From Nocardioidaceae bacterium (lineage in GTDB: Bacteria > Actinomycetota > Actinomycetes > Propionibacteriales > Nocardioidaceae), in assembly GCA_013813125.1 (NCBI GenBank), contig JACCSH010000040.1:1-11362 (forward strand): DNA of 11,362 nt. Direction: 5' to 3'. Below are positions 1 to 5,739 of the stretch, piece after piece (the first letter of the stretch is position 1; every line of letters starts with the position of its first letter). The notes below the pieces were generated by a model that had not been told where the DNA came from, ran no database searches, and saw nothing but the letters and a program-made list of their open reading frames with translations. A program made the translations under genes and the position numbers.

Positions 1-409
1 TCGGCGCGAAGAGCTCGAGCGCGATGTTGTCCGGGTCGCGGAACTCGAGGATGTAGCCCTCGCCGATGTCCAAGATGTCGCCGTGCGGGACATCTTGTTC
101 GTCCAGCAGGCTCACGGCGGAGTCGAGCTCGGCACGATCAGCGACGGCGAAGCTGACGTGATCAAGGCCGACGCGATCCTCGTCGAAGCTGTCAGTGGCG
201 GCTGGACGCAACCCGAGCAACGAGTCGCCCAGCTTGTAGATCACCCCGCCGAACAGAAAGGCGAACTGCTCGCGGGTGGCCTCGTCGGCGTCGGCGGGCA
301 CTTCATAGGCCACAGGGAGACCGAGAAGGCTCTCGTAGAACGCGCGGGACCGGCCGATATCCGTGACGGTCAGCCGGACGTGGGCAAATGCACTCGTGGC
401 GATAGGCAT
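1..409 (-). CDS. VOC/glyoxalase-fold protein, C-terminus cut by window
   Basis: Read on the minus strand from the ATG at 407-409, this frame stays open for 136 codons and runs off the window start, so the C-terminus is missing. The product begins MPIATSAFAHVRLTVTDIGR. It has the two beta-alpha-beta-beta-beta halves of the vicinal oxygen chelate superfamily: an opening HVRLTV strand, then RSRAFYESLLG, then GLDHVSFAVAD, and finally FRDPDNIALELF. H10, H84 and E132 sit where metal ligands usually lie in glyoxalase, dioxygenase and bleomycin-resistance relatives. The substrate cannot be told from sequence. An in-frame TGA lies two codons before the ATG, so this is the first possible start. No convincing Shine-Dalgarno precedes it. 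It lies 31 nt beyond the 3' end of tRNA-Asn, on the same strand. Family confident, function unknown. Confidence 0.85.
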   Translation of the reverse strand, partial: MPIATSAFAHVRLTVTDIGRSRAFYESLLGLPVAYEVPADADEATREQFAFLFGGVIYKLGDSLLGLRPAATDSFDEDRVGLDHVSFAVADRAELDSAVSLLDEQDVPHGDILDIGEGYILEFRDPDNIALELFAP

Positions 410-440
410 GGTTCACATACTGCCAGGCGCCTGTAGATAC

Positions 441-516
441 TGGCTCCCGCGATTGGACTCGAACCAATAACCTGCCGGTTAACAGCCGGCTGCTCTGCCA
501 ATTGAGCTACGCGGGA
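441..516 (-). tRNA. tRNA-Asn (anticodon GUU)
   Basis: The minus strand folds into a full 76-nt cloverleaf with an encoded CCA. The acceptor stem is TCCCGCG (516-510) with CGCGGGA (451-445), followed by discriminator G and CCA. The D arm contains GCTCAATTGGCAGAGC. The anticodon stem is GCCGG/CCGGC around loop CTGTTAA, giving anticodon GTT. The T arm contains GGTTCGAGTCC. G73 and the GUU anticodon both fit bacterial tRNA-Asn. No T-tract terminator is visible between it and the VOC gene start at 409; a 10-bp palindrome CAGGCGCCTG lies at 424-433. Confidence 0.97.
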
Positions 517-546
517 CAGCGCCCGAGAATGCAGGGCAGCGCGGCT

Positions 547-575
547 AGGTTAGCAAGGTCAATGCCCGGCGTCGA
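547..575 (-). promoter_or_regulatory. Candidate promoter for tRNA-Asn
   Basis: On the minus strand, TCGACG (575-570) and TAACCT (552-547) are separated by 17 nt. This is a plausible -35/-10 pair placing a transcript start about 25 nt upstream of the mature tRNA 5' end at 516. The -10 fits the actinobacterial TANNNT pattern and the -35 matches TTGACA at four of six positions. A nearby TTGACC (562-557) has no -10 at a suitable distance. The rest of 517-688, between the tRNA and dnaG, shows nothing else I can support. Confidence 0.4.
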
Positions 576-688
576 AACTTCGCAGCCCTGGCGCTCCCGG
601 CCAGATCCCCAGTCCCGCGTCAGCGGATGCGGCCAGGCTCATGCAACGCACGGTCCGCGAACGGCATGCCCAGCGCGAGTAGGGCGAG

Positions 689-2758
689 CTAGATGCTGCT
701 GCCGATCGCTCTCTCGCGTAGTGTCCGACGATGCGCTTCAAGCGCCACCAGCTCCCCGAACAATCGGTTGTAGTCAGCTACCTGCGTGACAGGATTCATG
801 CGCTGGAGCCGTCCCTTGAGCTGCTGGATTCGCCTCAGTGCTGTCAGCTCGCGAAGCCGTACGACGAACGCAGACGCGACCTGTTCGTCTGGCAGCTGGC
901 TGACATGCAGCGGCTCGACCGTGAGAGCGGACACTGTGCTGCGCACCGGGTCGCTCGTGGCCAGCAGCGTATCGGCAGTGCCCGCGGTGAGGTCGCCACC
1001 TGCGCGGGCGAGGTCGAAGACTGTTCGGTACCACGGATGGGTGAAGTCCTCACTTTCCAGCTCGCGCCATGCTCTTGCCGTCTCCGTGGGATGTTGGAGC
1101 GCCAGCTTGAGCACGTCACGCTCGATCGAGAACCGGCGATCCAAGGGATCCGGTACGGCGGCTGAGTTTCCCGGCCCTCCCGCGCCGACATTCCCCGGTC
1201 GCGTCGGGTCGCCCTGAGGAGCCGTCACTCCGTCCGCAACTTCCTCGGATGGCCGCTGGCCCCCCAACACCCGCCCATCCTGGTCGCTCTGGCCGGCCCC
1301 ATCGGACAGATCCTTGTCACGAACCGGTCTATGAAGCTGCGCCGCGTCGCTGACAGCCGCCGAGTTCTGACGGGCGGGAGCAGAGGCCCGGCTCCGCTCT
1401 GCACCGCGACTCGTCCTGAGCGGACGGATTGAGGCTCGTCGTACCTCGGCTCGCACCTCTTCGACCTCGACCCCCACCATGCCTGCGAGCTCCCGGGCGA
1501 AGGCGTCGACTTTTGACCGGTCGCGAATGCTTGCGACGAGACGAGCTGCCTCCCGAACCGCATCAACCCGCGCATCTGCACGGTCGAGGTCAAAGCGCGA
1601 CACCACGTTTCCGAGGACGAACCGATAGAGCGGGACCCGCCGGGCAATCAGTTCTCGCACCGCCGCCTCGCCTTCCGCCTGGCGCAGCTCACACGGGTCA
1701 CGCCCGTCTGGTTCGACGGCCACGTAGGTCTGACCGACGAACTGTTGGTCGCCGTCGAAGGCCCGCAGGGCCGCCTTCTGCCCGGCTTCGTCGCCATCGA
1801 AGGTGAAAATCACCTCGCCCCGGAACTCGTCATGGTCGAGCAGCAGCCGCCGCAGAATTCGCCCGTGGTCCTCGCCGAACGCAGTGCCGCACGTTGCTAC
1901 TGCGGTCGTGACACCGGACAAGTGACAAGCCATCACGTCGGTGTATCCCTCGACCACGACGGCCTGTGAGGCCCGAGCGATGTCTTTGCGGGCCAGATGG
2001 ACACCGTAGAGCAGTTGGCTCTTCTTGTAGATCGCTGTCTCTGGGGTATTGAGGTACTTGGCCTCGACGTGGTCGTCGTCGAAGAGCCGCCGGGCGCCGA
2101 AACCAACCACGTCACCGGAAAGCTCCCGGATGGGCCACAGAAGTCGTCCCCGGAAACGGTCGTAGGGTCCCCGATTGTTGCGGGCCACCAGTCCGGCCGC
2201 AGTCAGCTCGTCATCTTGGAAACCCTTGCCGCGAAGGTGCTGGAGTAGAGCGTCGCCATCACGGGGGGCGAAGCCGATGCCGAAGATCGCGGCGGCAGCT
2301 CTGTCAAAGCCTCGCTCGTCGAGGAAGTGCCGACCAGTCACGGCATCGGGTGTCTGGAGCTGATGCTCATAGAACTCCGCCGCCAACCGATGTGCCTCGA
2401 CCAGGCGACTGCGCTGGCCACGTTCTCGGCGGTGCCCCGAACCGGTCGCCGCGTCGTCATAGCGCAGGGCGACGTGATACCGGTCGGCGAGTCGCTCCAC
2501 CGCCTCGGTGAAGCTCACCCCCTCGATCTTCTGCACGAACGTGATGACGTCACCGCCCTCCTGGCACCCGAAGCAGTGGAAGAAGCCGCGTGAGGGGGTG
2601 ACATGGAAGGAGGGGCTCTTCTCGTCGTGGAAGGGGCACAGACCCTTCATCGAGCCGCTCCCCGCGCTGCGCAAGGTGACGTGAGCCGACACCACCTCGT
2701 CGATTCGGGACCGCTCACGCACTGTGGAGATGTCCTCGTCCCGAATCCGCCCTGCCAC
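689..2758 (-). CDS. dnaG: DNA primase DnaG
   Basis: DnaG makes the RNA primers for Okazaki fragments and works with the replicative helicase DnaB. The 689-residue product has the complete bacterial layout. The N-terminal CHC2 zinc ribbon has C41, H44, C62 and C65 ([13 protein letters not shown], then [10 protein letters not shown]). The catalytic RNA polymerase core follows, with KYLNTPET at about 234-241. The TOPRIM part has E270 in VVVEGYTD, D321 and D323 in FDGDEAG, and DGRDP at 351-355. A helical helicase-interaction domain fills about 546-689. Residues from about 446 to 545 form a polar linker rich in Ala, Gly, Pro, Ser and Asp, noticeably long for the family. Translation starts at GTG, 10 nt after the dgt stop. 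No strong Shine-Dalgarno is present, so coupling to dgt is likely. The stop is TAG at 689-691. Confidence 0.97.
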   Translation of the reverse strand: MAGRIRDEDISTVRERSRIDEVVSAHVTLRSAGSGSMKGLCPFHDEKSPSFHVTPSRGFFHCFGCQEGGDVITFVQKIEGVSFTEAVERLADRYHVALRYDDAATGSGHRRERGQRSRLVEAHRLAAEFYEHQLQTPDAVTGRHFLDERGFDRAAAAIFGIGFAPRDGDALLQHLRGKGFQDDELTAAGLVARNNRGPYDRFRGRLLWPIRELSGDVVGFGARRLFDDDHVEAKYLNTPETAIYKKSQLLYGVHLARKDIARASQAVVVEGYTDVMACHLSGVTTAVATCGTAFGEDHGRILRRLLLDHDEFRGEVIFTFDGDEAGQKAALRAFDGDQQFVGQTYVAVEPDGRDPCELRQAEGEAAVRELIARRVPLYRFVLGNVVSRFDLDRADARVDAVREAARLVASIRDRSKVDAFARELAGMVGVEVEEVRAEVRRASIRPLRTSRGAERSRASAPARQNSAAVSDAAQLHRPVRDKDLSDGAGQSDQDGRVLGGQRPSEEVADGVTAPQGDPTRPGNVGAGGPGNSAAVPDPLDRRFSIERDVLKLALQHPTETARAWRELESEDFTHPWYRTVFDLARAGGDLTAGTADTLLATSDPVRSTVSALTVEPLHVSQLPDEQVASAFVVRLRELTALRRIQQLKGRLQRMNPVTQVADYNRLFGELVALEAHRRTLRERAIGSSI

Positions 2759-2768
2759 GTCGCCGAGT

Positions 2769-4049
2769 CTACGCAGCGGCCCGGAGCAGGCGGTGCCGGT
2801 CCACAGCCGAAATATCAGTCAGCGAGGCTACCTGGTCGATGACAACGCGAAGGCGTTCAGCGTCGTCGCCAGCCGCATCGTGGTCAGCGTGGAAGGTAGG
2901 CTCCATCGCCTCGGAACCCGCTTTCACCAGAGCATCAACCAGTTCTGTTAGCAGCTCTCGCTGCAACGCGTGTTCCGCGACCCGATCAACACTCTGCATG
3001 ACCAGGTGCGCGGCGATCCCTTTGAGCACGAGGATCTCCGTTGCCACCGTGGCGGGGACGGGGATGTCAGCGACGTAGCGAGCCAGCGTCGTCGTCACAC
3101 CGGAGGCACGAACAGCGTCTTGAACGCCCCGACAAAACCGTCCGATCAAAGCGCTGGTTAGGTTCTTCAAACCGGCAAGGTGAGCCCGGCTTGCCTCGTA
3201 CGGCGCCTGCGGCCACACCTGCAGACCCGCGAGCCGCAGATACGCCGCTTCCAGGAGTTCGAGCTCGATGTCAGCGGCGTACCATTCACGAACCGTCTGC
3301 CAGATCTCGTTCCGCAAGCCTGCGCTGGTCAAGTCCGGGAAACGCACCCGTCCAGCCACAACGCCATCTTCCACATCGTGCACGCTGTAGGCGACGTCGT
3401 CGGCGAAGTCCATGATCTGTGCCTCGACGCAGACGCGACCAGGTGCGGCACCCGTGCGCATCCAGCTGAAGATCTCCAGATCGTCGACGTACACCCCGAA
3501 CTTGCGGACAGACCGTGGCAAGCCGTCGCCGTGCCGCCCTAGTGGCGTGGGTGCCTCCACCAAGGGCCAGGGATATTTGGTAGCGGCATCAAGCACGGCT
3601 CGGGTCAGGTTGAGGCCCAAGCTGCGACCGGGACCATCCAGCGTCTTTGCTTCGAGCCTCGTAAGCAGCCGAAAGGTCTGAGCATTTCCCTCGAACCCAC
3701 CGATGTCGGCCGCCGCGACGTTGAGAGCGACCTCCCCGTTGTGCCCGAAGGGCGGGTGACCAAGGTCGTGGGCCAGGCAGGCCGCCTCGACGACGTCGGG
3801 GTTGCAGCCCAGCGAGTGTGCCAGGTCTCGTCCCACCTGGGCCACCTCGAGGGTGTGGGTGAGCCGGTTGCGGGTGAAGTCGTTGGTGGCAGGGCCGACT
3901 ACCTGTGTCTTGGCGGCCAGGCGGCGCAGCGCGGCCGAGTGCACGATACGGGCCCGGTCCCGCTCGAAGGTGGAGCGTTGAGACTGGTGGGGCTCATCGA
4001 GGAAGCGTTCGGTGTCCGCGTCGTCATACGGCGCGATGGAGGTGGTCAT
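2769..4049 (-). CDS. dgt: Deoxyguanosinetriphosphate triphosphohydrolase (HD domain)
   Basis: This enzyme hydrolyses dGTP (and in relatives other dNTPs) to the nucleoside and triphosphate, which controls dNTP pools. The HD-domain signature is complete. In numbering from the ATG at 4049, H65 is in RLTHTLEVAQ, H94 and D95 are in AHDLGHPPFGHNGE, and the distal aspartate is in MDFADDVAYSVHD near 214-218. The frame is open up to 4145, but the extra N-terminal 32 residues look non-coding, and 426 residues beginning MTTSIAPYDDADTERF fits actinobacterial homologues better. ATG 4061 is the alternative start. The chosen ATG lies 7 nt after a TATGGT hexamer and directly after GAGGTG, so the transcript may be leaderless. 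dnaG follows after 10 nt, as is common in actinobacteria. Confidence 0.93.
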   Translation of the reverse strand: MTTSIAPYDDADTERFLDEPHQSQRSTFERDRARIVHSAALRRLAAKTQVVGPATNDFTRNRLTHTLEVAQVGRDLAHSLGCNPDVVEAACLAHDLGHPPFGHNGEVALNVAAADIGGFEGNAQTFRLLTRLEAKTLDGPGRSLGLNLTRAVLDAATKYPWPLVEAPTPLGRHGDGLPRSVRKFGVYVDDLEIFSWMRTGAAPGRVCVEAQIMDFADDVAYSVHDVEDGVVAGRVRFPDLTSAGLRNEIWQTVREWYAADIELELLEAAYLRLAGLQVWPQAPYEASRAHLAGLKNLTSALIGRFCRGVQDAVRASGVTTTLARYVADIPVPATVATEILVLKGIAAHLVMQSVDRVAEHALQRELLTELVDALVKAGSEAMEPTFHADHDAAGDDAERLRVVIDQVASLTDISAVDRHRLLRAAA

Positions 4050-4056
4050 CACCTCG

Positions 4057-4084
4057 ACCATACTGAAAGAGACGGCATCGTCAC
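4057..4084 (-). promoter_or_regulatory. Candidate dgt-dnaG promoter, possibly leaderless
   Basis: On the minus strand, GTGACG (4084-4079) and TATGGT (4062-4057) are 16 nt apart. The -10 ends 7 nt before the ATG at 4049, the geometry of actinobacterial leaderless transcripts (TANNNT, about 7 nt, then the start codon). Each hexamer matches the sigma-70 consensus at four of six positions. The -35 faces away from the protease promoter, 26 bp from that promoter's -35. Confidence 0.4.
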
Positions 4085-4110
4085 TGGACCCGAACTCCCC
4101 ACACGAACTG

Positions 4111-4139
4111 TTGACCGGGCGAAGCGGCACACGTATGTT
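4111..4139 (+). promoter_or_regulatory. Sigma-70-type promoter for the M43 protease
   Basis: TTGACC (4111-4116), a 17-nt spacer, then TATGTT (4134-4139) is a near-consensus housekeeping promoter. It would start transcription near 4146, about 26 nt before the GTG at 4172, leaving room for the GAAGGGA ribosome binding site at 4158-4164. The hexamer CACACG occurs three times here (4100, 4128 and 4143), the second directly abutting the -10. Confidence 0.65.
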
Positions 4140-4171
4140 CCACACACGACTTCCGTTGAAGGGAAACCTCT

Positions 4172-5155
4172 GTGCGCATCCGACCTCGCCTTCCCCACCT
4201 GGCTGTTACCGCCACTCTGACAGCAGTGATCGGCCTCGGCGCGGCGCCGTTCGCTCACGCTGCTCTGCCCAGCAGTGAGGGGCCTCTTTCCTGTACCTCC
4301 TACGGCAAGGTGGCCGACGCGCCACGGGGGTACATCCCGAGGGACGACCTGATGCCTCAGCGTCGTGACAAGCTCGCGGAATGGGTCTCGCACAACCGCG
4401 CAGCCGCTCGGGCAGCGACAGCCGCCGGAGAGCCGATCACCGTTCCCGTCGCGTTCCACGTGATCCGCAAGAACGGCACGGTTGCCGGTGGCAACATCCC
4501 TCAGTCATGGATCGACGCCCAGATCGACGTGCTCAACGACTCGTTCCGGGGTCGCACCGGTGGCGCCGATACGGGCTTCCGCTTCGTGCTTGCCTCGGTC
4601 GACCGTACGACCCAGCCGCAGTGGTTCAACCTGATTCCTGCCAACGGCGACGAACGCCGTCTCTACCGGGGTAGCGGCAAAGAGATCAAGATGAAGCAGG
4701 CGCTGCACGAGGGTGGCGTAAAGACACTCAACATCTACACAGCCAAGCTCGGTCAGTTCCTCCTGGGTTGGGCCTACTACCCCTCGAGCTTCGTCGGCTC
4801 GAATCCGCTTCCCCGCTTCTTTGACGGGATCGTGCTCGAGTACCGTTCACTGCCCGGCGGTGACTTAGGCCCCTACGACCAGGGCGACACCGCGACACAC
4901 GAGGTAGGCCACTGGCTACAGCTCGCGCACACCTTCGAGAACGGCTGCACGAGTCCTGGGGACTTCGTTGGCGATACCCCCTACGAGGCTTCCCCCGCGT
5001 TCCAGTGCCCTGTCGGCCGCGACTCGTGTGAGGATCGACCAGGTCTGGACCCGATCGAGAACTTCATGGACTACACCTACGACGAATGCATGCGCATGTT
5101 CACCAGCGGCCAAGCAGACCGCATGCAGGACGCGTGGGTGGCTTACCGGGGCTGA
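4172..5155 (+). CDS. Secreted M43-family zinc metalloprotease (ulilysin/PAPP-A type)
   Basis: A predicted exported zinc endopeptidase of 327 residues. A Sec-type signal peptide (basic MRIRPR, hydrophobic core to about residue 28) ends at AHA, with likely cleavage after residue 30. About 60 residues of possible propeptide follow, and the catalytic domain begins near VPVAFHVI (91-98). The zinc motif is HEVGHWLQLAH, with H243, H247 and H253 as ligands and E244 as the catalytic base. The Met-turn is ENFMDYTYDECMRMF with M299. Cysteines at 259, 279, 286 and 306 could form the paired disulfides of this metzincin family. The GTG start is supported by GAAGGGA seven nucleotides upstream and by the signal peptide beginning there. 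It is transcribed divergently from dgt. Substrate is unknown; family members cleave extracellular proteins. The usual M43 elements are all present, so it should be active. Confidence 0.93.
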   Translation: MRIRPRLPHLAVTATLTAVIGLGAAPFAHAALPSSEGPLSCTSYGKVADAPRGYIPRDDLMPQRRDKLAEWVSHNRAAARAATAAGEPITVPVAFHVIRKNGTVAGGNIPQSWIDAQIDVLNDSFRGRTGGADTGFRFVLASVDRTTQPQWFNLIPANGDERRLYRGSGKEIKMKQALHEGGVKTLNIYTAKLGQFLLGWAYYPSSFVGSNPLPRFFDGIVLEYRSLPGGDLGPYDQGDTATHEVGHWLQLAHTFENGCTSPGDFVGDTPYEASPAFQCPVGRDSCEDRPGLDPIENFMDYTYDECMRMFTSGQADRMQDAWVAYRG

Positions 5156-5161
5156 CCCCGG
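5146..5161 (+). terminator. GC hairpin over the protease stop codon
   Basis: CCGGGG (5146-5151), loop CTGA (5152-5155) and CCCCGG (5156-5161) form a perfect six-pair all-GC stem. The stop codon TGA is in the loop. No T-tract follows. It could be a U-less actinobacterial terminator or an mRNA 3'-end stabiliser; chance is also possible in GC-rich DNA. Confidence 0.35.
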
Positions 5162-5167
5162 GGCGGT

Positions 5168-5378
5168 AACGACTCCGGGACAACGTAGGGCGGTGTTCCT
5201 CCCACAACCGTTCACATGAACGACTCCGGGACACCCCGCCTCAGTCTCAACCCCGCAACCGTTTCCATGAACGACTCTGCGACACCGCGCCACAGTCTCA
5301 ACCCCGCAACCGTTTCCATGAACGACTCCGCGACACCACGGCGCGGTCTCGGCCCCACAACCGTTTCCATGAACGACT
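5168..5378. repeat. 51-bp tandem repeat array, four units plus a partial fifth
   Basis: Units begin with AACGACT at 5168, 5219, 5270, 5321 and 5372, exactly 51 bp apart. Units 2 and 3 differ at about 4 of 51 positions and units 3 and 4 at about 8. Unit 1 is degenerate in its middle, and the fifth is lost after 7 bases. The most conserved part spans the unit junction (CCGTTTCCATGAACGAC, with CAA just before it). The centre, around GTCTCAACCCC, varies more. Because 51 is a multiple of three, frames stay open through the array on both strands, for example MNDSATPR on plus. Those frames have no ribosome binding site and no known domain, so I treat the array as intergenic. It begins 13 nt after the protease stop. 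Confidence 0.95.
5209..5222. promoter_or_regulatory. Perfect dyad CGTTCA-CA-TGAACG at a repeat junction
   Basis: At the junction of repeat units 1 and 2 the conserved core is a perfect inverted repeat: CGTTCA, two-base spacer CA, TGAACG. At the other three junctions (5260-5273, 5311-5324, 5362-5375) the left arm reads CGTTTC, so the dyad is imperfect. The form resembles a binding site for a dimeric DNA-binding protein, but no regulator gene is nearby. Confidence 0.35.
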
Positions 5379-5501
5379 GTGTGCGAAATCGGCGACGGGA
5401 TTCTGGATCGCACCACACTGCTTCATCAAGGTCCTCGACCCTGCTTGTGGACCGACTTTCTGCGGCTCAGGATCAGCGCCCCGCGTCGGCTCACCATGAG
5501 T
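5379..5501. other. Intergenic stretch with no recognisable element
   Basis: Together with the array and the promoter candidate downstream, this completes the 451-nt gene-free stretch 5156-5606. I see no start codon with a convincing ribosome binding site, no RNA gene, no strong hairpin and no further repeat copy here. Confidence 0.5.
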
Positions 5502-5531
5502 TTGAGGACTGTCCGCCGCGGGTAATACAAA
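5502..5531 (+). promoter_or_regulatory. Candidate promoter for the small basic protein
   Basis: TTGAGG (5502-5507) is followed after 18 nt by TACAAA (5526-5531), or after 15 nt by the overlapping TAATAC (5523-5528). GGTAATACAAAGAG is the most AT-rich spot between the array and the small ORF. It would give a leader of about 70 nt before the ATG at 5607. The exact -10 is ambiguous. Confidence 0.4.
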
Positions 5532-5606
5532 GAGCCACGTGCAGCGGAAGAACCAGCCGCCGCAAACGAAGTTTCCGAGAGCACTACACCGAGAGAAGGC
5601 ATCGAC

Positions 5607-5738
5607 ATGGGGTTGTTCGCGACCGTGGCCAAGCTGGGGCTAGCCAAGAAGGCCTACGACGAACTGCGTAAGCCGGAGAACCAGCGCAAGCTCAAAGAGG
5701 CAGTGGCGAACATCAAGGCCAAGCGAGCCAAGGGCTGA
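5607..5738 (+). CDS. Small very basic protein, 43 residues
   Basis: A short plus-strand ORF that reads as a real gene. The ATG at 5607 follows GAGAAGG (5593-5599) with 7-nt spacing, a strong Shine-Dalgarno. All but 6 of its 43 codons end in G or C, as expected of coding sequence in this genome. The product starts MGLFATVAKLGLAKKAYDEL and ends in a Lys/Arg/Ala-rich tail. It has 12 Lys/Arg against 4 Asp/Glu, so a net charge near +8. The first half could be an amphipathic helix with hydrophobic residues at L3, F4, V7, L10 and L12; a proline at 23 separates it from a second basic helix. There is no signal peptide or true membrane segment. It may bind nucleic acid or membrane; function is unknown. 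It converges on dusB, with one base between the two stop codons. Confidence 0.75.
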   Translation: MGLFATVAKLGLAKKAYDELRKPENQRKLKEAVANIKAKRAKG

Positions 5739-5739
5739 C

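Noticed and set aside
424..433. Palindrome CAGGCGCCTG between tRNA-Asn and the VOC gene as an attachment site or terminator
   Set aside because: It is a 10-bp palindrome with no loop room and no T-tract, no second copy of the tRNA 3' end, and no integrase nearby.
83..436. A 117-codon plus-strand frame over the window start
   Set aside because: The opposite strand encodes a clear VOC-fold protein across 1-409, with metal-ligand positions in place.
5168..5378. CRISPR array
   Set aside because: The period is 51 bp with no unique spacers. The intervals between conserved cores are themselves near-identical in two units, and no cas gene is in the window.
4916..5416. A 166-codon minus-strand frame with repeated VVHGNGCG
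   Set aside because: It arises because the 51-bp repeat keeps all frames open and it runs antisense into the protease. No ribosome binding site or domain supports it.
5216..5671. A 151-codon plus-strand frame starting with MNDSGTPR repeats
   Set aside because: Each repeat unit supplies an ATG, but there is no ribosome binding site. The part after the repeats is low complexity and overlaps the better-supported 43-residue gene in another frame.
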